From assembly GCF_900182635.1 (NCBI RefSeq), contig NZ_FXTD01000009.1, positions 62,001 to 126,000 on the forward strand: a stretch of DNA of 64,000 nucleotides, given 5' to 3'. Source of the stretch: Halorubrum cibi. GTDB taxonomy: Archaea; Halobacteriota; Halobacteria; Halobacteriales; Haloferacaceae. The position numbers were made by a program, and so were the translations under genes. Shown piece after piece: positions 1 through 7,749 of the stretch (position 1 is the stretch's first letter; each line of letters starts with the position of its first letter). Below the pieces are notes generated by a model. That model was not told the origin of the DNA, ran no database searches, and saw only the letters and a program-made list of their open reading frames with translations.

Positions 1-145
1 TCCCGAACTTCGTCACCGCCGCGAGGATCGTCCACCCTTCGCGGACGTTCGGCGAGCGGTACGACGCGACGACGAGAACGGCCGCGACGAGCGAGACGAG
101 GACGGCGAGCAGTGGACGTGGGTCCTGTACGATGGCTTCTGTCAT
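1..145 (-). CDS. Na+/H+ antiporter MnhD-like subunit, N-terminal fragment
   Basis: Only the first 48 codons lie inside the window; the gene runs off the left edge. The start ATG (143-145) overlaps the stop of the upstream mnhD gene as ATGA, so it is the next cistron of the antiporter operon. The visible peptide begins with a short polar stretch, then one hydrophobic helix (about residues 11-28, rich in Leu, Val and Ala), then a loop with Arg-Ser-Pro-Asn-Val-Arg-Glu. Haloarchaeal Mrp-type operons often carry a second or third proton-conducting D-type subunit after MnhD. That assignment rests on operon position and the single helix, since none of the conserved D-subunit core is visible. Confidence 0.6.
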   Translation of the reverse strand, partial: MTEAIVQDPRPLLAVLVSLVAAVLVVASYRSPNVREGWTILAAVTKFG

Positions 146-1662
146 GCGAACACCTCCGAGAGATACGGGTCGAGGAGCGTCTCGAACGCGGCCCCCGCGA
201 AGCCGAGTCCGACCGCGACGAGCGCGGCGGCGACGAGGACGACGAGCGGCGCGGTCGGAATCGTCCCAGGAACCGCGGCGTCGCCGCTACCGCCGTCGGC
301 GACCGCGGTGCCGGGGTCGCGTTCGACGCCGGCGAAGTAGAGCCGCTCTATCACGCGGGCGACGTACGCCAGCGTGAACAGCGTGCTGGCGAGGATCACG
401 GCCGCGATGCCGACCCCGACGACGCCGCCCGTCGCGCCGGCGGAGCGGACCGCGCCGAGCGCGATGTACCACTTGCCGAGGAACCCGACCGACGGCGGGA
501 TCCCGACGAGTGCGAGGCCGAGCACGGCGAGCGCGCCCGACGCGAACGGCGCGTCTCGCGCGAGGCTCGCGAGGTCCTCGACGCGACGCGCGCCGTACCC
601 CGCGGCCAGCAGCGCGAGCCCGCAGAAGAGCCCGAACTTCAACAGCCCGTGGCCGACGAGGTGGACGATCCCCCCCAGCAGCGCCGTCTCGTCGGCGATC
701 CCGACGGCGGCGACGATCATCCCGAACTGCGCGACCGACGAGTACGCGAACATCCGCTTGAGGTCCGACTGCATGACCGCGAGCGCCGACCCCGCGAGGA
801 TCGAGACGCCGGAGACGAGGAGGATCACCGTCACGATGGCGTCGTTGGCCGCGAGGAAGTCGACGGTGAACACGGAGTACGTCACCCGGATCAGCGCGTA
901 GGCGCTCGCAGTCGACACCAGCGCGGCGACGAGCGTCGTCACCGCGTCGGGCGCGCGCTGGTAGGCGTCCGGCTGCCAGGTGTGGACCGGGAACAGCGCG
1001 ATCTTCAACGCGAATCCGACCGCGATGAAGGCGAACCCCGCCTGGACGAGCGGGTCGGTGTAGCTCGCCCGTTCGACGATCTGGACGCTCACGTCGGCCA
1101 TGTTCAGCGTCCCCGTCGCGAGGAAGACGTAGCCGACGCCGACGAGGTACAGCGACGCGCCGACGGTCCCCACGACGAGGTACTTCAGCGAGGCGTACGC
1201 GCTCGCGCCCGACCGGTCGGCCGCGATGAGCGCGTACGTGGTCAACCCGACGATCTCGAGGAAGACGAACAGGTTGAACAGGTCGCCCGTGAGCGAGACG
1301 CCGACCAGCCCGCCGGAAAGGAGGAGATACGCGCTGTGGAAGGCGTTCCCGCGCGGGCCGATGACCCGCGAGAGGACGAGCGTGGCCGCGGAAACGAGCG
1401 CGACGAGGAGGAACACCGCCGCCGACAGCTCGTCGGCGACGAGTTCGATCCCGATCGGCGGGGCGAAGCCGCCCAGCTCGTGGTCGAACGGGCCGCCGGT
1501 GTACACCTCGAACGCGACCGCGGCCGCCGACCCGACCAGCCCGAGCGTCGTGACCGCCGCGATCGGCCAGCCGACCTCGTCGTACCGCAATCCGAGCGCG
1601 AGCGGCAGCGTCGCCGCCACGATGGGGACCGCGATCGACAGCGGCAACAGCACGTCAGTCAT
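142..1662 (-). CDS. mnhD: Multisubunit Na+/H+ antiporter subunit D (MnhD/MrpD)
   Basis: A 506-residue polytopic membrane protein of the complex I NuoL/M/N family. It is a proton-conducting subunit of the Mrp-type Na+/H+ antiporter, which exports sodium using proton entry. The core family signature is visible: a Phe-Val-Phe-Leu-Glu-Ile helix near residue 130, the Lys-Tyr-Leu-Val-Val-Gly-Thr segment, Pro-Val-His-Thr-Trp-Gln-Pro-Asp-Ala-Tyr near residue 230, and the Gly-His-Gly-Leu-Leu-Lys helix. The start at 1662 is preferred over an in-frame upstream ATG at 1680 because a GGGGGTGA ribosome-binding site precedes it. It overlaps the end of mnhC by 8 bp and the next gene by 4 bp, so it is translationally coupled within the operon. 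Confidence 0.93.
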   Translation of the reverse strand: MTDVLLPLSIAVPIVAATLPLALGLRYDEVGWPIAAVTTLGLVGSAAAVAFEVYTGGPFDHELGGFAPPIGIELVADELSAAVFLLVALVSAATLVLSRVIGPRGNAFHSAYLLLSGGLVGVSLTGDLFNLFVFLEIVGLTTYALIAADRSGASAYASLKYLVVGTVGASLYLVGVGYVFLATGTLNMADVSVQIVERASYTDPLVQAGFAFIAVGFALKIALFPVHTWQPDAYQRAPDAVTTLVAALVSTASAYALIRVTYSVFTVDFLAANDAIVTVILLVSGVSILAGSALAVMQSDLKRMFAYSSVAQFGMIVAAVGIADETALLGGIVHLVGHGLLKFGLFCGLALLAAGYGARRVEDLASLARDAPFASGALAVLGLALVGIPPSVGFLGKWYIALGAVRSAGATGGVVGVGIAAVILASTLFTLAYVARVIERLYFAGVERDPGTAVADGGSGDAAVPGTIPTAPLVVLVAAALVAVGLGFAGAAFETLLDPYLSEVFA

Positions 1663-2125
1663 CGCGGTCACCCCCGTCACGTCCCGGCTCCGAGCCGGGG
1701 AGGCCCGGACCCGCGGGCAGCGACCCCTCCTCGCGCAGGAGTTCGCGGAGCGTGTCGACCCGGAGCGTTCCGTACTCGTCGTAGATCCGGATACACAGCG
1801 CGAGCGCCACCGCGGTGAGGCTCACGCCGACGACGATGGCCGTGAGCACGAGCACGTGCGGGAGTGGGCTGACGTACGGCCCGCCTCCGCCGCCCGAGGG
1901 GACGATGGGGATCGCCCCGCCGTCGACGTACGCCGAGGCGATGAAGAGCAGGAAGATGGCCGTCTGGAACAGGTTGAGTCCGATCACTTTCTTCACGAGG
2001 TTGGGGTTGGCGATCATCATGTAGAGCCCGATACACAGGAGCAGCGCGAACACCACGTACGCGTGCCGCGTCCCAAGGACGTCGAGCGCCGACTGTGCGG
2101 CGATCGCGGTCGAAGCCGCCGTCAT
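1655..2125 (-). CDS. mnhC: Multisubunit Na+/H+ antiporter subunit C (MnhC/MrpC)
   Basis: A 156-residue NuoK-like subunit with three transmembrane helices (about residues 20-40, 48-68 and 88-112). The family segment Met-Ile-Ala-Asn-Pro-Asn-Leu-Val-Lys-Lys-Val-Ile-Gly-Leu-Asn is clear. The loop between helices 2 and 3 contains a Gly-rich insert, and the C-terminus is a cytoplasmic acidic tail of about 35 residues. A GGAGGTG ribosome-binding site precedes the ATG, and the start overlaps the mnhB stop as ATGA. Its place in the antiporter membrane module is as in bacterial Mrp complexes. Confidence 0.93.
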   Translation of the reverse strand: MTAASTAIAAQSALDVLGTRHAYVVFALLLCIGLYMMIANPNLVKKVIGLNLFQTAIFLLFIASAYVDGGAIPIVPSGGGGGPYVSPLPHVLVLTAIVVGVSLTAVALALCIRIYDEYGTLRVDTLRELLREEGSLPAGPGLPGSEPGRDGGDRDD

Positions 2126-2823
2126 CGGGCACCTCCGTCGGTCGCCGGTTGACCGGCCGAGCCGGAGTTGGGGTCGTCGGTCTCATCCGTCTCGTCGGTC
2201 CCGTCGGCGGCGGGCTCCGCGTCTTCGCTCGTCGAACCGAGGTAGCCGCGCTCGCCGATGGGCGGCCCCGAGCCCTCGCCGTTGAACCCGCGCGCGAGCA
2301 CGAAGAACAGCCCGACGAGCACGCCGCTCACGATGGGCGCGATGCCGACGATCTCCACGGCCTCCATCCCGTACTTCACGGGATCGAGGTACGGCAGCGG
2401 GAGCAGGTCGTACTGGAGGAACGCGCCGCCGCGGGCGACGGGCACCAGCCCGAGCCCGGCGAACACGAGCGTCCCGCCGACTGCGAGCGCGACGACGACC
2501 GTGTTGGCCAGCCACTGCCGGGTGGACTCGATGCCGAACGCGAAGGCGATCATGAACACGACCGCCGCCGTGATCGCGCCGCCCTGGAAGCCGCCGCCGG
2601 GCGAGCCGCCACCGTGGAAGGTGACGAACAGCCCGTAGGTGAACGCGAACGGGGCGACCACTTTCACGGTTGACATGATCACCTGGCTCTCCGTGTACGG
2701 CGGTCCCTGCCGGGTCTCCGAGTCGAGCCGGCCCGCGCTCGCGGAGGAGTCGACGTCGGCTGTCTCCGCGTCGCCGCCGCGCCCGGCGTCGGCGTCCCGG
2801 TCGCTTGCGTCGGCGTCGCTCAT
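2122..2823 (-). CDS. mnhB: Multisubunit Na+/H+ antiporter subunit B (MnhB/MrpB)
   Basis: A 233-residue MnhB-domain protein. A disordered acidic N-terminus of about 50 residues precedes four transmembrane helices. The family hallmark is the His-Gly-Gly-Gly-Ser-Pro-Gly-Gly-Gly-Phe-Gln-Gly-Gly loop near residue 80. The C-terminus is again acidic and low in complexity, a haloarchaeal decoration. The start at 2823 is chosen because it overlaps nothing but the upstream stop (ATGA) and follows GGGAGGTG. The open frame continues upstream of this ATG only as an arginine-rich shadow of the neighbouring gene. Confidence 0.92.
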   Translation of the reverse strand: MSDADASDRDADAGRGGDAETADVDSSASAGRLDSETRQGPPYTESQVIMSTVKVVAPFAFTYGLFVTFHGGGSPGGGFQGGAITAAVVFMIAFAFGIESTRQWLANTVVVALAVGGTLVFAGLGLVPVARGGAFLQYDLLPLPYLDPVKYGMEAVEIVGIAPIVSGVLVGLFFVLARGFNGEGSGPPIGERGYLGSTSEDAEPAADGTDETDETDDPNSGSAGQPATDGGAR

Positions 2824-3449
2824 GCGAACACCTCCCGTCGGAGGACGATGAGCGCGGCGATCCCGGCCGCGAAGACGACGACCGCCTCGCCGAAGGTGTC
2901 GAACCCGCGGAACGCGGCCAACACCGCCATCACGGTGTTCTCGACGCCGGTCCGTGCGTACGTCTCGGCGAGGTACCACTGGCTGACGTCGGGGTTGCCC
3001 CACACCGGCGCGTCCGGCGAGCCGACCGCGGGGACGTCGGCCATCGTGACCGCGAGCCCGGCGAACAGCAGGCCGACCGCGCCCGCCGCCGGGTAGTTCA
3101 CGGACTCGAAGGCGGCCTCGTGGTCGATCCGGGTGGTCTTCGCGAGCGTGAGAAGCAGCAGCACCGTCGTCACGCCGGCCGAGACCGCCGCCTCCGTCAG
3201 CGCCACGTCGGGCGCGCGGTAGAACGTGTACAGCGCGGCCATTCCGAGGCTGTACGCCCCGAAGATGATGACCGCGGCGAGCACGTCGCGAGCGAACGCG
3301 GTCGCCAGCGCCGTGAGGACGACGAACGCGAAGAGGCTCGCCTCGATCGCGGAGATCTCGGCGACGACGGGAGTGACGGAGGTGACGAAGGTGACGGAGG
3401 AGACGGATCCGACGCCGTCAATGGCGACGGGGGCGGTCGCGCCCGTCAT
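2820..3449 (-). CDS. DUF4040/MbhD-type antiporter subunit (MnhA C-terminal equivalent)
   Basis: A 209-residue membrane protein corresponding to the C-terminal part of bacterial MrpA: an MbhD-like DUF4040 region followed by an MbhE-like helix pair. Seen in the sequence: the segment Phe-Gly-Ala-Tyr-Ser-Leu-Gly-Met-Ala-Ala, then Arg-Ala-Pro-Asp-Val-Ala-Leu-Thr-Glu-Ala-Ala-Val, which is the MbhD signature, and later Glu-Asn-Thr-Val-Met-Ala-Val-Leu-Ala-Ala-Phe-Arg-Gly-Phe-Asp-Thr. The large NuoL-like N-terminal part of MrpA is absent, so that function must be supplied by the D-type subunits at the distal end of the operon. It is coupled to mnhG upstream by an ATGA overlap. Confidence 0.88.
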   Translation of the reverse strand: MTGATAPVAIDGVGSVSSVTFVTSVTPVVAEISAIEASLFAFVVLTALATAFARDVLAAVIIFGAYSLGMAALYTFYRAPDVALTEAAVSAGVTTVLLLLTLAKTTRIDHEAAFESVNYPAAGAVGLLFAGLAVTMADVPAVGSPDAPVWGNPDVSQWYLAETYARTGVENTVMAVLAAFRGFDTFGEAVVVFAAGIAALIVLRREVFA

Positions 3450-3775
3450 CGGCGCTCGTCCCCCTCGGTCCACGGCACGATCCCCTCCTCGAAGGCGGCG
3501 CGCGCGATGGCGTGTGCCGCCGTCGGGTTCGTCACGAAGATGAAGAACAACAGGAGCACGGTCTTGAACCCCGCGCCGTCCCAGCCGGCCGCGAGCGCGA
3601 CCGCCGCGAGCGTGAACCCCGCGCCGAGGGTGTCCGCCTGCGAGGCGGTGTGCGCCCGCGAGTAGACGTCCGGCAGCCGGAGCACGCCGGCCATGGACAC
3701 GAACGTGAAGAAGAGCCCGCAGAGGCCGAAGACGACGATCAGCGCGAGCCTGACGGGAGAGAGCGCGTCGATCAC
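3446..3775 (-). CDS. mnhG: Multisubunit Na+/H+ antiporter subunit G (MnhG/MrpG)
   Basis: A 109-residue small membrane subunit with three hydrophobic segments (about residues 8-30, 48-64 and 68-86). The family motif Gly-Val-Leu-Arg-Leu-Pro-Asp-Val-Tyr-Ser-Arg-Ala-His is intact and is followed by the usual Thr-Asn-Pro-Thr-Ala-Ala-His. The start is GTG, overlapping the stop of mnhF as GTGA, which supports coupled translation. Subunits E, F and G form one subcomplex of Mrp antiporters in bacteria; here they are the promoter-proximal three genes. Confidence 0.92.
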   Translation of the reverse strand: MIDALSPVRLALIVVFGLCGLFFTFVSMAGVLRLPDVYSRAHTASQADTLGAGFTLAAVALAAGWDGAGFKTVLLLFFIFVTNPTAAHAIARAAFEEGIVPWTEGDERR

Positions 3776-4077
3776 AGGACGCCACCCCGCTCGACCGTGA
3801 ACTTCGAGATGGCGATGGCCATCAGGAAGTTCAACAGCGCGTACACCAACGCGATGTCGAGGAACGTCGGCTCCCCGAGCGCCGCACCGAGGATCGCGAG
3901 GATCACCACAGTGTTCGTCCCGAGCACGTTGACCGCGAGCACGCGGTCCTGCATCGTCGGCCCCTTCACCGCCCGGTAGAGCATCCCGATCGCGAGGATC
4001 ACGAAACCGGCGGCCACGACGAGCAGGAAGTCCCCCACCGTGTAGCCGGCCGCCAGGGTCGCGTCGACGACGCTCAT
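3772..4077 (-). CDS. mnhF: Multisubunit Na+/H+ antiporter subunit F (MnhF/MrpF)
   Basis: A 101-residue subunit with three transmembrane helices. The conserved Gly-Pro-Thr-Met-Gln-Asp-Arg-Val-Leu-Ala-Val-Asn segment follows the first helix, as in MrpF/PhaF proteins. The ATG start overlaps the end of mnhE by 4 bp. Length and topology match the family with no anomalies. Confidence 0.92.
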   Translation of the reverse strand: MSVVDATLAAGYTVGDFLLVVAAGFVILAIGMLYRAVKGPTMQDRVLAVNVLGTNTVVILAILGAALGEPTFLDIALVYALLNFLMAIAISKFTVERGGVL

Positions 4078-5273
4078 TCCGGCGTCACCTCCTCAGCGTC
4101 CTCGGACCCGTCTGCCTCGGTCGCGTCGGCGGTCGAACCGTCGACCACGGCCGCGCCCTCTCGCTCAGAGCCGCCGTCGGCCCGGGCACCGGGGTACTCC
4201 TCGGTCGCGTCCGGTCCCTGGAAGATCCCGACGTCGTCGCGTTCGCGGGGCGTCGGCAGCCGCGCGGCCTCCCGTCCGTAGAAGACGAACCGGGTCCACC
4301 GCTCCAGCGAGCCGTCGAAGAGCCCGTCGCGGGCCCACGGGATGAGCGAGTGGACGTAGAGGTCCCCGTCGCGCGCACGGACCGTCAGCGTTCCGGGCGT
4401 GAGCGTGATCGAGTTCGCGAGCGTCGTTATCGGGAGCCCGCTGCCGACGATCACGCGGACCCGGTTGAGCGAGGGCTCGATCGGCATCCGCGGGTCGAGG
4501 ATCACTCGCGCCACGACCAGGTTGGATTTGAGGATCTCGAAGAAGAGAACGGGGACGTACACCGCGCCGCGGAGCAGCCGTATCGGGGTTCGCGTCAACG
4601 ACGGGTCGGCGTCGAGGCTGACCCGCGAGAGGGTGACCGCGACGACCGTCGCGCTCGCGACGCCGGTCACGACGTCGAACGGGTAGAAGGGGTCACCGAG
4701 CGCGAGGTAGAAGGCGAGCGACAGCCCGAAGATCGCCGCGAATCGGATCCCGGTCGCCTCCTTGCGGAGCCGCTCGCGACGGGTCGGGCGGGCGACCGGT
4801 GCCTCGCGGACGACGAGGTCGGTCCGCGAGAGCGCGAACTCGAGCGACTGGAGCAGCGTCGTGTTTCCGACCGGCGTGTATTCGGGATCCAACACCACGT
4901 GTTCGATCCCGTGGTCGCCGGCGTACGCGACGAGCTCGCGGACGTAGTCGTCCGCGCCGAAGAGGTACTCGTCGCCGCCGACGACCGTGGTGACGACCTC
5001 CACGTCGTCGACGTCGACCTCGTCGACGTCCGCGAGGTCGGCCTCGGCCCAGGTCGAGACGCGTTCGAGGAGGCGATCGACGCTCGCCTCGCGGTCCGCC
5101 GCCTCCGGGTCGCCGTCGCGCCACGTGGCGAACACGACGAAGTGGATCGCGGAGAACTCGCCGTCGGCCGCGGACTCGACGAGGTGCGTGACCGTCGCGC
5201 GCAGCGTCGGCGTCGACTCGATGGGGACGACGACCGAACCGCCCGTCGAACCCGGGACTCCGTCGTCAGCCAC
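4074..5273 (-). CDS. mnhE: Antiporter subunit E with N-terminal universal-stress-like domain (MnhE)
   Basis: A 399-residue fusion. Residues about 15-150 resemble a universal stress protein fold (Val-Val-Val-Pro-Ile-Glu-Ser start, Thr-Leu-Arg-Ala-Thr-Val, later Gly-Ile-Glu-His-Val-Val-Leu-Asp-Pro-Glu-Tyr). Residues about 170-320 are MnhE: two to three membrane helices, Val-Leu-Phe-Phe-Glu-Ile-Leu-Lys-Ser-Asn-Leu, and the hallmark Asn-Ser-Ile-Thr-Leu-Thr-Pro-Gly-Thr-Leu-Thr-Val. The C-terminus is an acidic tail. Two GTG codons are possible starts. The upstream one (5282) lies inside the GGGAGGTGAA ribosome-binding site, so the second (5271-5273), spaced normally from it, is chosen. This is the first gene of the operon. 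Confidence 0.88.
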   Translation of the reverse strand: MADDGVPGSTGGSVVVPIESTPTLRATVTHLVESAADGEFSAIHFVVFATWRDGDPEAADREASVDRLLERVSTWAEADLADVDEVDVDDVEVVTTVVGGDEYLFGADDYVRELVAYAGDHGIEHVVLDPEYTPVGNTTLLQSLEFALSRTDLVVREAPVARPTRRERLRKEATGIRFAAIFGLSLAFYLALGDPFYPFDVVTGVASATVVAVTLSRVSLDADPSLTRTPIRLLRGAVYVPVLFFEILKSNLVVARVILDPRMPIEPSLNRVRVIVGSGLPITTLANSITLTPGTLTVRARDGDLYVHSLIPWARDGLFDGSLERWTRFVFYGREAARLPTPRERDDVGIFQGPDATEEYPGARADGGSEREGAAVVDGSTADATEADGSEDAEEVTPE

Positions 5274-5445
5274 CGAATTCACCTCCCGTGGCGTCGGGGA
5301 TGGCCGTCTGGCTACACATGGATATGTCTACCCGAGGCGTGGCCCTACCGCCCCAAAACAGTTTGTATCCCGGTCGGATCGCTCCGGATTCCATCGCCCG
5401 ATCCGGCGGCGGTCCGGTGCCGTCGACGGCCGCCGTGATCCGGAC

Positions 5446-6615
5446 TCACCCGTCGCGGTCGAGAACCGCCGCCAGCCGCTCGGCGATCCGGCCTGCGACG
5501 GCGTCCTTCGAGCCCGACACCGGCTCCGGGTCGGTGCCCGCCGCGCCGACGAGCAGGACGCGAGTCCGGTCGTCGCCCATCACGCTCGCGTCGTTGGCGA
5601 CGACGAACGCGAGCCCGACCCGATCGCGGATGCGTTCCGCCTCCGCGACCATCGCCGCGTCGTCGCCGGACGTCTCGGCTTTGAACCCGACGAGCGGGAG
5701 GTCGGGGTTCGCCTCTCGGACGGAGTCGAGAAGCTTCGGCGTCGGCCGAAGGTCGACCGACAGCGGCGAGCCGGACCGGATCTTCTCGTCGACGGCGTCG
5801 GCGGTGAAATCGGAGATGGCCGCCGCCGACACCAGCGCGTCCGCGGTCACGGCCGCCTCCCGGCAGGCGTCGATCATCTCGTCGGCGGTCTCGACCGCGA
5901 TCACGTCGGCGTAGGGGACTTCCCCGCCGTCGTGGACCAGGGTCACGTCCGCCCCCCGGACGTAACACGCGCGAGCGACCGCTCGCCCCGTCTTGCCGGA
6001 CGCCCGGTTCGTTAAGATCCGGATCGGGTCGATCCGCTCCTTGGTCGCGCCCGCCGTGACGACGACGTGAGTTCCCGAGAGCGTATCGGGGGTCGTCGCG
6101 CGAGCGACCTCCGTGAGGACCGTCGACTCCGCCGCGATCTTGGCTTTCCCCTCCTCGATCCGCGGGTCGGCGAACGTCACGCCCCACGCCGCGAGCCGGT
6201 CGAGCGCCTCCAGCACGCCCGGGTGGTCGTACATCGGCTCGTGCATCGCCGGGGCCATCACGACGGGCACGCCCGCGCCGAGCGCCGTGGTCGCGCAGGT
6301 GGTCACCGGCGTGTCGTCGACGGCGGCCGCGATCTTCCCGGCGGTGTTGGCGGTCGCCGGAGCTAAGAGGAGGACGTCCGCCCAGCCGTCGCGGCCGCAG
6401 AGTTCGACGTGCTCGACGTCGCCGGTGATCTCCGTGACGACGGGCTCGTCGGTGGCGAAGTCGACCGCCCACGGGTGGACGATGTTCGTCGCCGCCGGCG
6501 TCATCACCGCGCGGACGCTGGCGCCGTGCCGACGCAGTTCGTGGGCGAGTTCGACCACCTTCACCGCCGCGATGCTGCCCGAGACGCCGAGCGCGACGTT
6601 GACCCCCGCTAACAT
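5446..6615 (-). CDS. coaBC: Bifunctional phosphopantothenoylcysteine decarboxylase / phosphopantothenate-cysteine ligase
   Basis: A 389-residue Dfp/CoaBC enzyme of coenzyme A synthesis. The N-terminal flavoprotein half (about 1-180) has Gly-Val-Ser-Gly-Ser-Ile-Ala-Ala, the active-site His in Asn-Ile-Val-His-Pro-Trp, Ala-Pro-Ala-Thr-Ala-Asn-Thr and the substrate-clamping Pro-Ala-Met-His-Glu-Pro-Met-Tyr. The ligase half starts with Val-Val-Val-Thr-Ala-Gly-Ala-Thr-Lys-Glu and contains Asn-Arg-Ala-Ser-Gly-Lys-Thr-Gly, Ala-Ala-Ile-Ser-Asp-Phe and the Lys-Ile-Arg-Ser loop. A TATA-like ATATAA at about 6641-6647 sits 27 bp before the ATG, so the mRNA is probably leaderless. Transcription is independent of the antiporter operon downstream. 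Confidence 0.95.
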   Translation of the reverse strand: MLAGVNVALGVSGSIAAVKVVELAHELRRHGASVRAVMTPAATNIVHPWAVDFATDEPVVTEITGDVEHVELCGRDGWADVLLLAPATANTAGKIAAAVDDTPVTTCATTALGAGVPVVMAPAMHEPMYDHPGVLEALDRLAAWGVTFADPRIEEGKAKIAAESTVLTEVARATTPDTLSGTHVVVTAGATKERIDPIRILTNRASGKTGRAVARACYVRGADVTLVHDGGEVPYADVIAVETADEMIDACREAAVTADALVSAAAISDFTADAVDEKIRSGSPLSVDLRPTPKLLDSVREANPDLPLVGFKAETSGDDAAMVAEAERIRDRVGLAFVVANDASVMGDDRTRVLLVGAAGTDPEPVSGSKDAVAGRIAERLAAVLDRDG

Positions 6616-6663
6616 TACCGGGCGTTCCCGCCCCGGCGGCTTATATGGTTGCGTTCGGCGACG

Positions 6664-7749
6664 TCACGCCACGCCCATCTCCTCGAGCCGCTCGGGGAGG
6701 TACGTCTCGGTGACGAAGTCGAGGCCACGGCTCGCGAGCGACTGCTGTTCGGACTTCTTGCCGATGTCGAGTTGGAGCTCGATCTGCTCCTCCCAGTAGT
6801 CGGTCTGGAAGCGGGGGTCCTCCAGTTCCGACTCGAGAGCGTTGACGTCGGAGTCCGAGAGCGGGTCAGACGGGAGGTCGTACTCCACGATGTCCGCCGG
6901 CTGGATCCCGACGAACCGCGCCTCCGGCGTCGCGAGGTACTTCGAGAGGTGCGCGGACTTGATCGAGCCGTACGCGACGGAGCCGTAGATCCGGTAGGAC
7001 CACGGGTCGCCGTCCGTGAAGACGACGACCGGGAGGTCGAGCTCGTCGCGGAACCGCTTCGTGAGCCGGCGCGTGGCGCGCGCCGGCTGTCCACCCAGGT
7101 GAACGATCAGCGCGTCGTACGCCTCGTCGAAGCCGTTCTCGACGAGCCGGTCGCGCATCCCGCCGGTCTCGACGCAGAGGACGAACTCGGCGTCGTTCTC
7201 GAGGAACTCGATGGTGTCGGGGTTATTGGGGATCTGGTACCCCCCCTGCCCGACGTCGAGCTGACAGTGGATGTCGCGATCGCCGCGGTTGGTCTGTTCG
7301 CGGAGCCGCAGCGGGCCCATCACCTTCGCGCCCGACTCCTCCGGGCGCATGTGGAAGTCCTCGCGGGTGACGCCCGTGACGATCTCGAGGTCCTCGACGA
7401 GGTCGTTCGACTCGTCCTGAGAGGAGAACTGCGCCTCGTCGTTGTCCCACGACTCCGAGAGGTAGTACAGCTCACGCAGCGTCGAGGAGCGGTCCTCGTC
7501 GAGCTGGTCCGCGAGGAACTCGATGGTGAACGCCGCCTTCAACAGCTTGCGCGCGCCGTTGACGGAGTTCGCGCTCCGGATCGACGTGCGGTCGCCGTAG
7601 GTCCACACCCCGCTCTCCTCGTCGTACTCGATGTTGCTTTTCGTCCGGGTCGGCAGCTCCATCTCCGGGATCTTCCCGGCCGCGAACTGGTCGTAGAAGT
7701 CGGCGGCCAGGTCGATGAGCTCGTCTCGTGCGTCGGCGTCTGTCTTCAT
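6664..7749 (-). CDS. top6A: DNA topoisomerase VI subunit A (Spo11-like)
   Basis: A 361-residue catalytic DNA-cleaving subunit of topoisomerase VI, the type IIB enzyme that relaxes and decatenates DNA in archaea. The winged-helix 5Y-CAP domain carries Arg-Glu-Leu-Tyr-Tyr at residues 92-96, the second Tyr being the expected nucleophile. The Toprim domain has Val-Glu-Thr-Gly-Gly near residue 190 and Phe-Thr-Asp-Gly-Asp-Pro-Trp-Ser-Tyr, supplying the acidic metal ligands. Its start overlaps the top6B stop as ATGA, giving the usual top6B-top6A operon order and stoichiometric expression. Confidence 0.97.
   Translation of the reverse strand: MKTDADARDELIDLAADFYDQFAAGKIPEMELPTRTKSNIEYDEESGVWTYGDRTSIRSANSVNGARKLLKAAFTIEFLADQLDEDRSSTLRELYYLSESWDNDEAQFSSQDESNDLVEDLEIVTGVTREDFHMRPEESGAKVMGPLRLREQTNRGDRDIHCQLDVGQGGYQIPNNPDTIEFLENDAEFVLCVETGGMRDRLVENGFDEAYDALIVHLGGQPARATRRLTKRFRDELDLPVVVFTDGDPWSYRIYGSVAYGSIKSAHLSKYLATPEARFVGIQPADIVEYDLPSDPLSDSDVNALESELEDPRFQTDYWEEQIELQLDIGKKSEQQSLASRGLDFVTETYLPERLEEMGVA

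Noticed and set aside
112-1818. A 568-codon plus-strand frame opposite mnhD and mnhC
   Set aside because: No recognisable motif, charged low-complexity composition, and the opposite strand encodes conserved antiporter subunits with ribosome-binding sites.
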